Positions 35,241 to 51,200 of a DNA stretch of 64,000 bases are shown one piece after another. Position numbers and translations under genes: made by a program. Origin of the DNA: Siphonodentalium dalli (Eukaryota; Mollusca; Scaphopoda; Gadilida; Siphonodentaliidae); the NCBI GenBank assembly GCA_032622095.1, contig CP136063.1, positions 268,515,426-268,579,425 on the forward strand. The letters are read 5' to 3'. A model generated the notes under the pieces. The model was not told the origin of the DNA. It ran no database searches and worked only from the letters and a program-made list of their open reading frames with translations. Within the stretch, counting starts at the first letter, position 1; every line of letters starts with the position of its first letter.

Positions 35241-36500
35241 AACATCTAGTGGCACAAGCTGTCGCTATATGGCCACATAATCACCATTTCTACCCGCCTT
35301 ACAGAAAACCCGGACCAGTTGACCGTCGGTCGACCACACACGGATATCCTGGGGGGATAGCAAATAAGAAATCGACCAATTTTGAAGGAAATTTCGTATA
35401 GTTTGAACATTTAGTGGCACAAGCTGTCGCTATATGGCCACATAATCACAATTTCTACCCGCCTTACATAAAACCCGAACCAGTTGACCGTCGGTTGACA
35501 ACCCACGGATATCCTGGGGGGATGTCAAAAAAGAAATCGACCAATTTTGAAGGAAATTTCGTATAGTTTGAACATTTAGTGGCACCCGCTGTCGCTATAT
35601 GGCCACATAATCACCATTTCTACCCGCCTTACAGAAAACCCGGAACAGTTGACCGTCGGTTGACCACCCACGGATATCCTGGGGGGATGGCAAATAAGAA
35701 ATCGACCAATTTTGAAGGAAATTTCGTATAGTTTGAACATCTATTGGCACCCGCTATCGCTATATGGCCACATAATCACCATTTCTACCCGCCTTACAGA
35801 AAACCCGGACCAGTTGACCGTCGTTTGACCACCCACCGATATCCTGGAGGGATGGCAAATAAGAAATCGACCAATTTTGAAGAAAATTTCGTATAGTTTG
35901 AACATTTAGTGGCACAAGCTGTCGCTATATGGTCACATAATCACAATTTCTACCCGCCTTACAGAAAACCCGGACCAGTTGACCGTCGGTTGACCACACA
36001 CGGATATCCTGGGGGGATAGCAAATAAGAAATCGACCAATTTTGAAGGAAATTTAGTATAGTTTGAACATTTAGTGGCACAAGCTGTCGCTATATGGCCA
36101 CATAATCACAATTTCTACCCGCCTTACAGAACACCCGAACCAGTTGACCGTCGGTTGACAACCCACGGATATCCTGGGGGATGGCAAATAAGAAATCGAC
36201 AAATTTTGAAGGAAATTTCGTATAGTTTGAACATTTAGTGGCACATTCTGTCGCTATATGGCCACATAATCACCATTTCTACCCGCCTTACAGAAAACCA
36301 GGACCAGGTGACCGTCGGTTGTCCACCCACGGATATCCTGGGGGGATGGCAAATAAGAAATCGACCAATTTTGAAGGAAATTTCGTATAGTTTGAACATT
36401 TAGTGGCACAAGCTGTCGCTATATGGCCACATAATCACCATTTCTACCCGTCTTACAGAAAACCCGGACCAGTTGACCGTCGGTTGAACACCCACGGATA
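35241..36500 (+). repeat. Satellite R block duplicated at 40201 and 53292
   Basis: A run of units with private variants is repeated in order. The markers AACATCTAGT at 35241, 40201 and 53292, and CTATTGGCACCCGCTATCGC at 35741, 40701 and 53792 keep the same 500-bp separation. The first two copies are 4,960 bp apart and the third is 13,091 bp further on. CTATTGGCACCCGCTATCGC also occurs at 44209 and 47844. The end of the block is approximate. Confidence 0.85.
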
Positions 36501-39500
36501 TCCTTGGGGGGATGGCAAATAAGGAATCGACCAATTTTGAAGAAAATTTCGTATAGTTTGAACATTTAGTGGCACAAGCTGTCGCTATATGGCCACATAA
36601 TCACAATTTCTACCCGCCTTACAGAAAATCCGGACCAGTTGACCGTCGGTTGACCACCCACGGATATCCTGGAGGGATGGCAAATAAGAAATCGACCAAT
36701 TTTGAAGAAAATTTCGTATAGTTTGAACATTTAGTGGCACAAGCTGTCGCTATATGGCCACATAATCACCATTTCTACCCGCCTTACAGAAAACCCGGAC
36801 CAGTTGACCGTCGGTTGACCACCCACGGATATCCTGGAGGGATGGCAAATAAGAAATCGACCAATTTTGAAGGAAATTTCGTATAGTTTGAACATTTAGT
36901 GGCACAAGCTGTCGCTATATGGCCACATAATTACCATTTCTACCCGCCTTACAGAAAACCCGGACCAGTTGACCGTCGGTTGACCACCCACGGATATCCT
37001 GGAGGGATGGCAAATAAGAAATCGACCAATTTTCAAGAAAATTTCGTATAGTTTGAACATTTAGTGGCACAAGCTGTCGCTATATGGCCACATAATCACA
37101 ATTTCTACCCGCCTTACAGAAAACCCGGACCAGTTGACCGTCGGTCGACCACACACGGATATCCTGGGGGGATAGCAAATAAGAAATCGACCAATATTGA
37201 AGGAAATTTCGTATATATAGTTTGAACATTTTGTGGCACAAGCTGTCGCTATATGGCCACATAATCACAATTTCTACCCGCCTTACAGAAAACCCGAACC
37301 AGTTGACCGTCGGTTGACAACCCACGGATATCCTGGGGGGATGTCAAAAAAGAAATCGACCAATTTTGAAGGAAATGTCGTATAGTTTGAACATTTAGTG
37401 GCACAAGCTGTCGCGCTATATGGCCACATAATCACCATTTCTACCCGCCTTATAGAAAATCCGGACCAGTTGACCGTCGGTTGACCACCCACGGATATCC
37501 TGGAGGGATGGCAAATAAGAAATCGACCAATTTTGAAGAAAATTTCGTATAGTTTGAACATTTAGTGGCACAAGCTGTCGCTATATGGCCACATAATCAC
37601 CATTTCTACCCGCCTTACAGAAAACCCGGACCAGTTGACCGTCGGTTGACCACCCACGGATATCCTGGAGGGATGGCAAATAAGAAATCGACCAATTTTG
37701 AAGAAAATTTCGTATAGTTTGAACATTTAGTGGCACAAGCTGTCGCTATATGGCCACATAATCACAATTTCTACCCGCCTTACAGAAAACCCGGACCAGT
37801 TAACCGTCGGTCGACCACACACGGATATCCTGGGGGGATAGCAAATAAGAAATCGACCAATTTTGAAGGATATTTCGTATAGTTTGAACATTTAGTGGCA
37901 CAAGCTGTCGCTATATGGCCACATAATCACAATTTCTACCCGCCTTACAGAAAACCCGGACCAGTTGACCGTCGGTTGAACACCCACGGATATCCTGGGG
38001 GGATGGCAAATAAGAAATCGACCAATTTTGAAGGAAATTTCGTATAGTTTGAACATTTAGTGGCACAAGCTGTCGCTATATGGCCACATAATCACCATTT
38101 CTACCCGCCTTACAGAAAACCCGGACCAGTTGACCGTCGGTTGACCACCCACGGATATCCTGGGGGGATGGCAAATAAGAAATCGACCAATTTTGAAGGA
38201 AATTTCGTATAGTTTGAACATTTAGTGGCACAAGCTGTCGCTATATGGCCACATAATCACCATTTCTACCCGCCTTACAGAAAACCCGGACCAGTTGACC
38301 GTCGGTTGACCACCCACGGATATCCTGGAGGGATGGCAAATAAGAAATCGACCAATTTTGAAGAAAATTTCGTATAGTTTGAACATTTAGTGGCACAAGC
38401 TGTCGCTATATGGCCACATAATCACCATTTCTACCCGCCTTACAGAAAACCCGGACCAGTTGACCGTCGGTTGACCACCCACGGATATCCTGGAGGGATG
38501 GCAAATAAGAAATCGACCAATTTTGAAGAAAATTTCGTATAGTTTGAACATTTAGTGGCACAAGCTGTCGCTATATGGCCACATAATCACAATTTCTACC
38601 CGCCTTACAGAAAACCCGGACCAGTTAACCGTCGGTCGACCACACACGGATATCCTGGGGGGATAGCAAATAAGAAATCGACCAATTTTGAAGAAAATTT
38701 CGTATAGTTTGAACATTTAGTGACACAAGCTGTCGCTATATGGCCACATAATTACCGTTTCTACCCGCCTTACAGAAAACCCGGACCAGTTGACCGTCGG
38801 TTGAACACCCACGGATATCCTGGGGGGATGGCAAATAAGAAATCGACCAATTTTGAAGGAAATTTCGTATAGTTTGAACATTTAGTGGCACAAGCTGTCG
38901 CTATATGGCCACATAATTACCATTTCTACCCGCCTTACAGAAAACCCGGACCAGTTGACCGTCGGTTGACCACCCACGGATATCCTGGAGGGATGGCAAA
39001 TAAGAAATCGACCAATTTTCAAGAAAATTTCGTATAGTTTGAACATTTAGTGGCACAAGCTGTCGCTATATGGCCACATAATCACAATTTCTACCCGCCT
39101 TACAGAAAACCCGGACCAGTTGACCGTCGGTCGACCACACACGGATATCCTGTTGGATAGCAAATAAGAAATCGACCAATATTGAAGGAAATTTCGTATA
39201 TAAAGTTTGAACATTTTGTGGCACAAGCTGTCGCTATATGGCCACATAATCACAATTTCTACCCGCCTTACAGAAAACCCGAACCAGTTGACCGTCGGTT
39301 GACAACCCACGGATATCCTGGGGGGATGTCAAAAAAGAAATCGACCAATTTTGAAGGAAATGTCGTATAGTATGAACATTTAGTGGCACAAGCTGTCGCG
39401 CTATATGGCCACATAATCACCATTTCTACCCGCCTTATAGAAAATCCGGACCAGTTGACCGTCGGTTGACCACCCACGGATATCCTGGGGGGATGGCAAA

Positions 39501-42144
39501 TAAGAAATCGACCAATTTTGAAGGAAATTTCGTATAGTTTGAACATTTAGTGGCACAAGCTGTCGCTATATGGCCACATAATCATCATTTCTACCCGCCT
39601 TACAGAAAACCCGGACCAGTTGACCGTCGGTTGACCACCCACGGATATCCTGGGGGGATGGCAAATAAGAAATCGACCAATTTTGAAGGAAATGTCGTAT
39701 AGTTTGAACATTTAGTGGCACAAGCTGTCGCGCTATATGGCCACATAATCACCATTTCTACCCGCCTTATAGAAAATCCGGACCAGTTGACCATCGGTTG
39801 ACCACCCACGGATATCCTGGGGGGATGGCAAATAAGAAATCGACCAATTTTGAAGGAAATTTCGTATAGTTTGAACATTTAGTGGCACAAGCTGTCGCTA
39901 TATGGCCACATAATCATCATTTCTACCCGCCTTACCGAAAACCCGGACCAGTTGAACGTCGGTTGACCACCCACGGATATCCGGGGGATGGCAAATAAGA
40001 AATCGACCAATTTTGAAGGAAATTTCGTATAGTTTGAACATTTAGTGGCACAAGCTGTCGCTATATGGCCACATAATCACCATTTCTACCAGCCTTACAG
40101 AAAACCCGGACCAGTTGGCCGTTGGTTGACCACCCACGGATATCCTGGGGGATGGCAAATAAGAAATCGACCAATTTTGAAGGAAATTTCGTATAGTTTG
40201 AACATCTAGTGGCACAAGCTGTCGCTATATGGCCACATAATCACCATTTCTACCCGCCTTACAGAAAACCCGGACCAGTTGACCGTCGGTCGACCACACA
40301 CGGATATCCTGGGGGGATAGCAAATAAGAAATTGACCAATTTTGAAGGAAATTTCGTATAGTTTGAACATTTAGTGACACAAGCTGTCGCTATATGGCCA
40401 CATAATCACAATTTCTACCCGCCTTACATAAAACCCGAACCAGTTGACCGTCGGTTGACGACCCACGGATATCCTGGGGGGATGTCAAAAAAGAAATCGA
40501 CCAATTTTGAAGGAAATTTCGTATAGTTTGAACATTTAGTGGCACCCGCTGTCGCTATATGGCCACATAATCACCATTTCTACCCGCCTTACAGAAAACC
40601 CGGAACAGTTGACCGTCGGTTGACCACCCACGGATATCCTGGGGGGATGGCAAATAAGAAATCGACCAATTTTGAAGGAAATTTCGTATAGTTTGAACAT
40701 CTATTGGCACCCGCTATCGCTATATGGCCACATAATCACCATTTCTACCCGCCTTACAGAAAACCCGGACCAGTTGACCGTCGTTTGACCACCCACCGAT
40801 ATCCTGGAGGGATGGCAAATAAGAAATCGACCAATTTTGAAGAAAATTTCGTATAGTTTGAACATTTAGTGGCACAAGCTGTCGCTATATGGTCACATAA
40901 TCACAATTTCTACCCGCCTTACAGAAAACCCGGACCAGTTGACCGTCGGTTGACCACACACGGATATCCTGGGGGGATAGCAAATAAGAAATCGACCAAT
41001 TTTGAAGGAAATTTAGTATAGTTTGAACATTTAGTGGCACAAGCTGTCGCTATATGGCCACATAATCACAATTTCTACCCGCCTTACAGAACACCCGAAC
41101 CAGTTGACCGTCGGTTGACAACCCACGGATATCCTGGGGGATGGCAAATAAGAAATCGACAAATTTTGAAGGAAATTTCGTATAGTTTGAACATTTAGTG
41201 GCACATGCTGTCGCTATATGGCCACATAATCACCATTTCTACCCGCCTTACAGAAAACCAGGACCAGGTGACCGTCGGTTGTCCACCCACGGATATCCTG
41301 GGGGGATGGCAAATAAGAAATCGACCAATTTTGAAGGAAATTTCGTATAGTTTGAACATTTAGTGGCACAAGCTGTCGCTATATGGCCACATAATCACCA
41401 TTTCTACCCGTCTTACAGAAAACCCGGACCAGTTGACCGTCGGTTGAACACCCACGGATATCCTTGGGGGGATGGCAAATAAGGAATCGACCAATTTTGA
41501 AGAAAATTTCGTATAGTTTGAACATTTAGTGGCACAAGCTGTCGCTATATGGCCACATAATCACAATTTCTACCCGCCTTACAGAAAACCCGGACCAGTT
41601 GACCGTCGGTTGACCACCCACGGATATCCTGGAGGGATGGCAAATAAGAAATCGACCAATTTTGAAGAAAATTTCGTATAGTTTGAACATTTAGTGGCAC
41701 AAGCTGTCGCTATATGGCCACATAATCACCATTTCTACCCGCCTTACAGAAAACCCGGACCAGTTGACCGTCGGTTGACCACCAACGGATATCCTGGAGG
41801 GATGGCAAATAAGAAATCGACCAATTTTGAAGAAAATTTCGTATAGTTTGAACATTTAGTGGCACAAGCTGTCGCTATATGGCCACATAATCACAATTTC
41901 TACCCGCCTTACAGAAAACCCGGACCAGTTAACCGTCGGTCGACCACACACGGATATCCTGGGGGGATAGCAAATAAGAAATCGACCAATTTTGAAGGAA
42001 ATTTCGTATAGTTTGAACATTTAGTGGCACAAGCTGTCGCTATATGGCCACATAATCACAATTTCTACCCGCCTTACAGAAAACCCGGACCAGTTGACCG
42101 TCGGTTGAACACCCACGGATATCCTGGGGGGATGGCAAATAAGA

Positions 42145-42195
42145 AATCGACCACCCACGGATATCCTGGAGGGATGGCAAATAAGAAATCGACCA
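42145..42195 (+). repeat. Partial duplication inside a satellite R unit
   Basis: ACCCACGGATATCCTGG, GGATGGCAAATAAG and AAATCGACC occur twice in a row within one unit, lengthening it by about 50 bp. The local open frames on both strands are artefacts of this. Confidence 0.85.
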
Positions 42196-43983
42196 ATTTT
42201 GAAGAAAATTTCGTATAGTTTGAACATTTAGTGGCACAAGCTGTCGCTATATGGCCCCATAATCACCATTTCTACCCGCCTTACAGAAAACCCGGACCAG
42301 TTGACCGTCGGTTGACCACCAACGGATATCCTGGAGGGATGGCAAATAAGAAATCGACCAATTTTGAAGAAAATTTCGTATAGTTTGAACATTTAGTGGC
42401 ACAAGCTGTCGCTATATGGCCACATAATCACAATTTCTACCCGCCTTACAGAAAACCCGGACCAGTTAACCGTCGGTCGACCACACACGGATATCCTGGG
42501 GGGATAGCAAATAAGAAATCGACCAATTTTGAAGGAAATTTCGTATAGTTTGAACATTTAGTGGCACAAGCTGTCGCTATATGGCCACATAATCACAATT
42601 TCTACCCGCCTTACAGAAAACCCGGACCAGTTGACCGTCGGTTGAACACCCACGGATATCCTGGGGGGATGGCAAATAAGAAATCGACCAATTTTGAAGG
42701 AAATTTCGTATAGTTTGAACATTTAGTGGCACAAGCTGTCGCTATATGGCCACATAATCACCATTTCTACCCGCCTTACAGAAAACCCGGACCAGTTGAC
42801 CGTCGGTTGACCACCCACGGATATCCTGGGGGGATGGCAAATAATCGACCAATTTTGAAGGAAATTTCGTATAGTTTGAACATTTAGTGGCACAAGCTGT
42901 CGCTATATGGCCACATAATCACCATTTCTACCCGTCTTACAGAAAACCCGGACCAGTTGACCGTCGGTTGAACACCCACGGATATCCTTGGGGGGATGGC
43001 AAATAAGGAATCGACCAATTTTGAAGAAAATTTCGTATAGTTTGAACATTTAGTGGCACAAGCTGTCGCTATATGGCCACATAATCACAATTTCTACCCG
43101 CCTTACAGAAAACCCGGACCAGTTGACCGTCGGTTGACCACCCACGGATATCCTGGAGGGATGGCAAATAAGAAATCGACCAATTTTGAAGAAAATTTCG
43201 TATAGTTTGAACATTTAGTGGCACAAGCTGTCGCTATATGGCCACATAATCACCATTTCTACCCGCCTTACAGAAAACCCGGACCAGTTGACCGTCGGTT
43301 GACCACCAACGGATATCCTGGAGGGATGGCAAATAAGAAATCGACCAATTTTGAAGAAAATTTCGTATAGTTTGAACATTTAGTGGCACAAGCTGTCGCT
43401 ATATGGCCACATAATCACAATTTCTACCCGCCTTACAGAAAACCCGGACCAGTTAACCGTCGGTCGACCACACACGGATATCCTGGGGGGATAGCAAATA
43501 AGAAATCGACCAATTTTGAAGGAAATTTCGTATAGTTTGAACATTTAGTGGCACAAGCTGTCGCTATATGGCCACATAATCACAATTTCTACCCGCCTTA
43601 CAGAAAACCCGGACCAGTTGACCGTCGGTTGAACACCCACGGATATCCTGGGGGGATGGCAAATAAGAAATCGACCAATTTTGAAGGAAATTTCGTATAG
43701 TTTGAACATTTAGTGGCACAAGCTGTCGCTATATGGCCACATAATCACCATTTCTACCCGCCTTACAGAAAACCCGGACCAGTTGACCGTCGGTTGACCA
43801 CCCACGGATATCCTGGGGGGATGGCAAATAAGAAATCGACCAATTTTGAAGGAAATTTCGTATATATAGTTTGAACATTTAGTGGCACAAGCTGTCGCTA
43901 TATGGCCACATAATCACCATTTCTACCCGCCTTACAGAAAACCCGGACCAGTTGACCGTCGGTTGACCACCCACGGATATCCT

Positions 43984-46900
43984 GGAGAGATGGAAAATAA
44001 GAAATCGACCAATTTTGAAGGAAATTTCGTATAGTTTGAACATTTAGTGGCACCCGCTGTCGCTATATGGCCACATAATCACCATTTCTACCCGCCTTAC
44101 AGAAAACCCGGAACAGTTGACCGTCGGTTGACCACCCACGGATATCCTGGGGGGATGGCAAATAAGAAATCGACCAATTTTGAAGGAAATTTCGTATAGT
44201 TTGAACATCTATTGGCACCCGCTATCGCTATATGGCCACATAATCACCATTTCTACCCGCCTTACAGAAAACCCGGACCAGTTGACCGTCGTTTGACCAC
44301 CCACCGATATCCTGGAGGGATGGCAAATAAGAAATCGACCAATTTTGAAGAAAATTTCGTATAGTTTGAACATTTAGTGGCACAAGCTGTCGCTATATCG
44401 TCACATAATCACAATTTCTACCCGCCTTACAGAAAACCCGGACCAGTTGACCGTCGGTTGACCACACACGGATATCCTGGGGGGATAGCAAATAAGAAAT
44501 CGACCAATTTTGAAGGAAATTTAGTATAGTTTGAACATTTAGTGGCACAAGCTGTCGCTATATGGCCACATAATCACAATTTCTACCCGCCTTACAGAAC
44601 ACCCGAACCAGTTGACCGTCGGTTGACAACCCACGGATATCCTGGGGGATGGCAAATAAGAAATCGACAAATTTTGAAGGAAATTTCGTATAGTTTGAAC
44701 ATTTAGTGGCACATGCTGTCGCTATATGGCCACATAATCACCATTTCTACCCGCCTTACAGAAAACCAGGACCAGGTGACCGTCGGTTGTCCACCCACGG
44801 ATATCCTGGGGGGATGGCAAATAAGAAATCGACCAATTTTGAAGGAAATTTCGTATAGTTTGAACATTTAGTGGCACAAGCTGTCGCTATATGGCCACAT
44901 AATCACCATTTCTACCCGTCTTACAGAAAACCCGGACCAGTTGACCGTCGGTTGAACACCCACGGATATCCTTGGGGGGATGGCAAATAAGGAATCGACC
45001 AATTTTGAAGAAAATTTCGTATAGTTTGAACATTTAGTGGCACAAGCTGTCGCAATATGGCCACATAATCACAATTTCTACCCGCCTTACAGAAAACCCG
45101 GACCAGTTGACCGTCGGTTGACCACCCACGGATATCCTGGAGGGATGGCAAATAAGAAATCGACCAATTTTGAAGAAAATTTCGTATAGTTTGAACATTT
45201 AGTGGCACAAGCTGTCGCTATATGGCCCCATAATCACCATTTCTACCCGCCTTACAGAAAACCCGGACCAGTTGACCGTCGGTTGACCACCAACGGATAT
45301 CCTGGAGGGATGGCAAATAAGAAATCGACCAATTTTGAAGAAAATTTCGTATAGTTTGAACATTTAGTGGCACAAGCTGTCGCTATATGGCCACATAATC
45401 ACAATTTCTACCCGCCTTACAGAAAACCCGGACCAGTTAACCGTCGGTCGACCACACACGGATATCCTGGGGGGATAGCAAATAAGAAATCGACCAATTT
45501 TGAAGGAAATTTCGTATAGTTTGAACATTTAGTGGCACAAGCTGTCGCTATATGGCCACATAATCACAATTTCTACCCGCCTTACAGAAAACCCGGACCA
45601 GTTGACCGTCGGTTGAACACCCACGGATATCCTGGGGGGATGGCAAATAAGAAATCGACCAATTTTGAAGGAAATTTCGTATAGTTTGAACATTTAGTGG
45701 CACAAGCTGTCGCTATATGGCCACATAATCACCATTTCTACCCGCCTTACAGAAAACCCGGACCAGTTGACCGTCGGTTGACCACCCACGGATATCCTGG
45801 GGGGATGGCAAATAAGAAATCGACCAATTTTGAAGGAAATTTCGTATATATAGTTTGAACATTTAGTGGCACAAGCTGTCGCTATATGGCCACATAATCA
45901 CCATTTCTACCCGCCTTACAGAAAACCCGGACCAGTTGACCGTCGGTTGACCACCCACGGATATCCTGGAGAGATGGAAAATAAGAAATCGACCAATTTT
46001 GAAGAAAATTTCGTATAGTTTGAACATTTAGTGGCACAAGCTGTCGCTATATGGCCACATAATCACCATTTCTACCCGCCTTACAGAAAACCCGGACCAG
46101 TTGACCGTCGGTTGACAACCCACGGATATCCTGGAGGGATGGCAAATAAGAAATCGACCAATTTTGAAGAAAATTTCGTATAGTTTGAACATTTAGTGGC
46201 ACAAGCTGTCGCTATATGGCCACATAATCACAATTTCTACCCGCCTTACAGAAAACCCGGACCAGTTAACCGTCGGTCGACAAAACACGGATATCCTGGG
46301 GGGATAGCAAATAAGAAATCGACCAATTTTGAAGAAAATTTCGTATAGTTTGAACATTTAGTGACACAAGCTGTCGCTATATGGCCACATAATTACCGTT
46401 TCTACCCGCCTTACAGAAAACCCGGACCAGTTGACCGTCGGTTGAACACCCACGGATATCCTGGGGGGATGGCAAATAAGAAATCGACCAATTTTGAAGG
46501 AAATTTCGTATAGTTTGAACATTTAGTGGCACAAGCTGTCGCTATATGGCCACATAATTACAATTTCTACCCGCCTTACAGAAAACCCGGACCAGTTGAC
46601 CGTCGGTTGACCACCCACGGATATCCTGGAGGGATGGCAAATAAGAAATCGACCAATTTTCAAGAAAATTTCGTATAGTTTGAACATTTAGTGGCACAAG
46701 CTGTCGCTATATGGCCACATAATCACAATTTCTACCCGCCTTACAGAAAACCCGGACCAGTTGACCGTCGGTCGCCCACACACGGATATCCTGGGGGGAT
46801 GGCAAATAAGAAATCGACCAATATTGAAGGAAATTTCGTATAGTTTGAACATTTTGTGGCACAAGCTGTCGCTATATGGCCACATAATCACAATTTCTAC

Positions 46901-47618
46901 CCGCCTTACAGAAAACCCGAACCAGTTGACCGTCGGTTGACAACCCACGGATATCCTGGGGGGATGTCAAAAAAGAAATCGACCAATTTTGAAGGAAATT
47001 TCGTATAGTTTGAACATTTAGTGGCACCCGCCGTCGCTATATGGCCACATAATCATCATTTCTACCCGCCTTACAGAAAACCCGGACCAGTTGACCGTCG
47101 GTTGACCACCCACGGATATCCTGGGGGGATGGCAAATAAGAAATCGACCAATTTTGAAGGAAATGTCGTATAGTTTGAACATTTAGTGGCACAAGCTGTC
47201 GCGCTATATGGCCACATAATCACCATTTCTACCCGCCTTATAGAAAATCCGGACCAGTTGACCGTCGGTTGACCACCCACGGATATCCTGGGGGGATGGC
47301 AAATAAGAAATCGACCAATTTTGAAGGAAATTTCGTATAGTTTGAACATTTAGTGGCACAAGCTGTCGCTATATGGCCACATAATCGCCATTTCTACCCG
47401 CCTTACAGAAAACCCGGACCAGTTGAACGTCGGTTGACCACCCACGGATATCCTGGGGGATGGCAAATAAGGAATCGACCAATTTTGAAGAAAATTTCGT
47501 ATAGTTTGAACATTTAGTGGCACAAGCTGTCGCTATATGGCCACATAATCACCATTTCTACCCGCCTTACAGAAAACCCGGACCAGTTGACCGTCGGTTG
47601 ACCACCCACGGATATCCT
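43984..47618 (+). repeat. 22-unit higher-order block of satellite R, copy 1 (3,635 bp)
   Basis: The marker GGAGAGATGGAAAATAAG is at 43984, 45968, 47619 and 49603. The spacing 43984-47619 and 45968-49603 is 3,635 bp in both cases (22 units), and the spacing 43984-45968 is 1,984 bp (12 units). Other markers agree: CTATTGGCACCCG at 44209 and 47844, CCAATATTGAAGG at 46818 and 50453. Confidence 0.9.
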
Positions 47619-50600
47619 GGAGAGATGGAAAATAAGAAATCGACCAATTTTGAAGGAAATTTCGTATAGTTTGAACATTTAGTGGCACCCGCTGTCGCTA
47701 TATGGCCACATAATCACCATTTCTACCCGCCTTACAGAAAACCCGGAACAGTTGACCGTCGGTTGACCACCCACGGATATCCTGGGGGGATGGCAAATAA
47801 GAAATCGACCAATTTTGAAGGAAATTTCGTATAGTTTGAACATCTATTGGCACCCGCTATCGCTATATGGCCACATAATCACCATTTCTACCCGCCTTAC
47901 AGAAAACCCGGACCAGTTGACCGTCGTTTGACCACCCACCGATATCCTGGAGGGATGGCAAATAAGAAATCGACCAATTTTGAAGAAAATTTCGTATAGT
48001 TTGAACATTTAGTGGCACAAGCTGTCGCTATATGGTCACATAATCACAATTTCTACCCGCCTTACAGAAAACCCGGACCAGTTGACCGTCGGTTGACCAC
48101 ACACGGATATCCTGGGGGGATAGCAAATAAGAAATCGACCAATTTTGAAGGAAATTTAGTATAGTTTGAACATTTAGTGGCACAAGCTGTCGCTATATGG
48201 CCACATAATCACAATTTCTACCCGCCTTACAGAACACCCGAACCAGTTGACCGTCGGTTGACAACCCACGGATATCCTGGGGGATGGCAAATAAGAAATC
48301 GACAAATTTTGAAGGAAATTTCGTATAGTTTGAACATTTAGTGGCACATGCTGTCGCTATATGGCCACATAATCACCATTTCTACCCGCCTTACAGAAAA
48401 CCAGGACCAGGTGATCGTCGGTTGTCCACCCACGGATATCCTGGGGGGATGGCAAATAAGAAATCGACCAATTTTGAAGGAAATTTCGTATAGTTTGAAC
48501 ATTTAGTGGCACAAGCTGTCGCTATATGGCCACATAATCACCATTTCTACCCGTCTTACAGAAAACCCGGACCAGTTGACCGTCGGTTGAACACCCACGG
48601 ATATCCTTGGGGGGATGGCAAATAAGGAATCGACCAATTTTGAAGAAAATTTCGTATAGTTTGAACATTTAGTGGCACAAGCTGTCGCAATATGGCCACA
48701 TAATCACAATTTCTACCCGCCTTACAGAAAACCCGGACCAGTTGACCGTCGGTTGACCACCCACGGATATCCTGGAGGGATGGCAAATAAGAAATCGACC
48801 AATTTTGAAGAAAATTTCGTATAGTTTGAACATTTAGTGGCACAAGCTGTCGCTATATGGCCCCATAATCACCATTTCTACCCGCCTTACAGAAAACCCG
48901 GACCAGTTGACCGTCGGTTGACCACCAACGGATATCCTGGAGGGATGGCAAATAAGAAATCGACCAATTTTGAAGAAAATTTCGTATAGTTTGAACATTT
49001 AGTGGCACAAGCTGTCGCTATATGGCCACATAATCACAATTTCTACCCGCCTTACAGAAAACCCGGACCAGTTAACCGTCGGTCGACCACACACGGATAT
49101 CCTGGGGGGATAGCAAATAAGAAATCGACCAATTTTGAAGGAAATTTCGTATAGTTTGAACATTTAGTGGCACAAGCTGTCGCTATATGGCCACATAATC
49201 ACAATTTCTACCCGCCTTACAGAAAACCCGGACCAGTTGACCGTCGGTTGAACACCCACGGATATCCTGGGGGGATGGCAAATAAGAAATCGACCAATTT
49301 TGAAGGAAATTTCGTATAGTTTGAACATTTAGTGGCACAAGCTGTCGCTATATGGCCACATAATCACCATTTCTACCCGCCTTACAGAAAACCCGGACCA
49401 GTTGACCGTCGGTTGACCACCCACGGATATCCTGGGGGGATGGCAAATAAGAAATCGACCAATTTTGAAGGAAATTTCGTATATATAGTTTGAACATTTA
49501 GTGGCACAAGCTGTCGCTATATGGCCACATAATCACCATTTCTACCCGCCTTACAGAAAACCCGGACCAGTTGACCGTCGGTTGACCACCCACGGATATC
49601 CTGGAGAGATGGAAAATAAGAAATCGACCAATTTTGAAGAAAATTTCGTATAGTTTGAACATTTAGTGGCACAAGCTGTCGCTATATGGCCACATAATCA
49701 CCATTTCTAACCGCCTTACAGAAAACCCGGACCAGTTGACCGTCGGTTGACCACCCACGGATATCCTGGAGGGATGGCAAATAAGAAATCGACCAATTTT
49801 GAAGAAAATTTCGTATAGTTTGAACATTTAGTGGCACAAGCTGTCGCTATATGGCCACATAATCACAATTTCTACCCGCCTTACAGAAAACCCGGACCAG
49901 TTAACCGTCGGTCGACAAAACACGGATATCCTGGGGGGATAGCAAATAAGAAATCGACCAATTTTGAAGAAAATTTCGTATAGTTTGAACATTTAGTGAC
50001 ACAAGCTGTCGCTATATGGCCACATAATTACCGTTTCTGCCCGCCTTACAGAAAACCCGGACCAGTTGACCGTCGGTTGAACACCCACGGATATCCTGGG
50101 GGGATGGCAAATAAGAAATCGACCAATTTTGAAGGAAATTTCGTATAGTTTGAACATTTAGTGGCACAAGCTGTCGCTATATGGCCACATAATTACAATT
50201 TCTACCCGCCTTACAGAAAACCCGGACCAGTTGACCGTCGGTTGACCACCCACGGATATCCTGGAGGGATGGCAAATAAGAAATCGACCAATTTTCAAGA
50301 AAATTTCGTATAGTTTGAACATTTAGTGGCACAAGCTGTCGCTATATGGCCACATAATCACAATTTCTACCCGCCTTACAGAAAACCCGGACCAGTTGAC
50401 CGTCGGTCGCCCACACACGGATATCCTGGGGGGATGGCAAATAAGAAATCGACCAATATTGAAGGAAATTTCGTATAGTTTGAACATTTTGTGGCACAAG
50501 CTGTCGCTATATGGCCACATAATCACAATTTCTACCCGCCTTACAGAAAACCCGAACCAGTTGACCGTCGGTTGACAACCCACGGATATCCTGGGGGGAT

Positions 50601-51200
50601 GTCAAAAAAGAAATCGACCAATTTTGAAGGAAATTTCGTATAGTTTGAACATTTAGTGGCACCCGCCGTCGCTATATGGCCACATAATCATCATTTCTAC
50701 CCGCCTTACAGAAAACCCGGACCAGTTGACCGTCGGTTGACCACCCACGGATATCCTGGGGGGATGGCAAATAAGAAATCGACCAATTTTGAAGGAAATG
50801 TCGTATAGTTTGAACATTTAGTGGCACAAGCTGTCGCGCTATATGGCCACATAATCACCATTTCTACCCGCCTTATAGAAAATCCGGACCAGTTGACCGT
50901 CGGTTGACCACCCACGGATATCCTGGGGGATGGCAAATAAGGAATCGACCAATTTTGAAGAAAATTTCGTATAGTTTGAACATTTAGTGGCACAAGCTGT
51001 CGCTATATGGCCACATAATCACAATTTCTACCCGCCTTACAGAAAACCCGGACCAGTTGACCGTCGGTTGACCACCCACGGATATCCTGGGGGGATGGCA
51101 AATAAGAAATCGACCAATTTTGAAGGAAATTTCGTATAGTTTGAACATTTAGTGGCACAAGCTGTCGCTATATGGCCACATAATCACCATTTCTACCCGC
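47619..51200 (+). repeat. 22-unit higher-order block of satellite R, copy 2
   Basis: This follows copy 1 directly and repeats its variants in register at +3,635 bp. The register is lost around 50.9-51.2 kb, where copy 2 changes to a different unit order, so the right end is approximate. Confidence 0.85.
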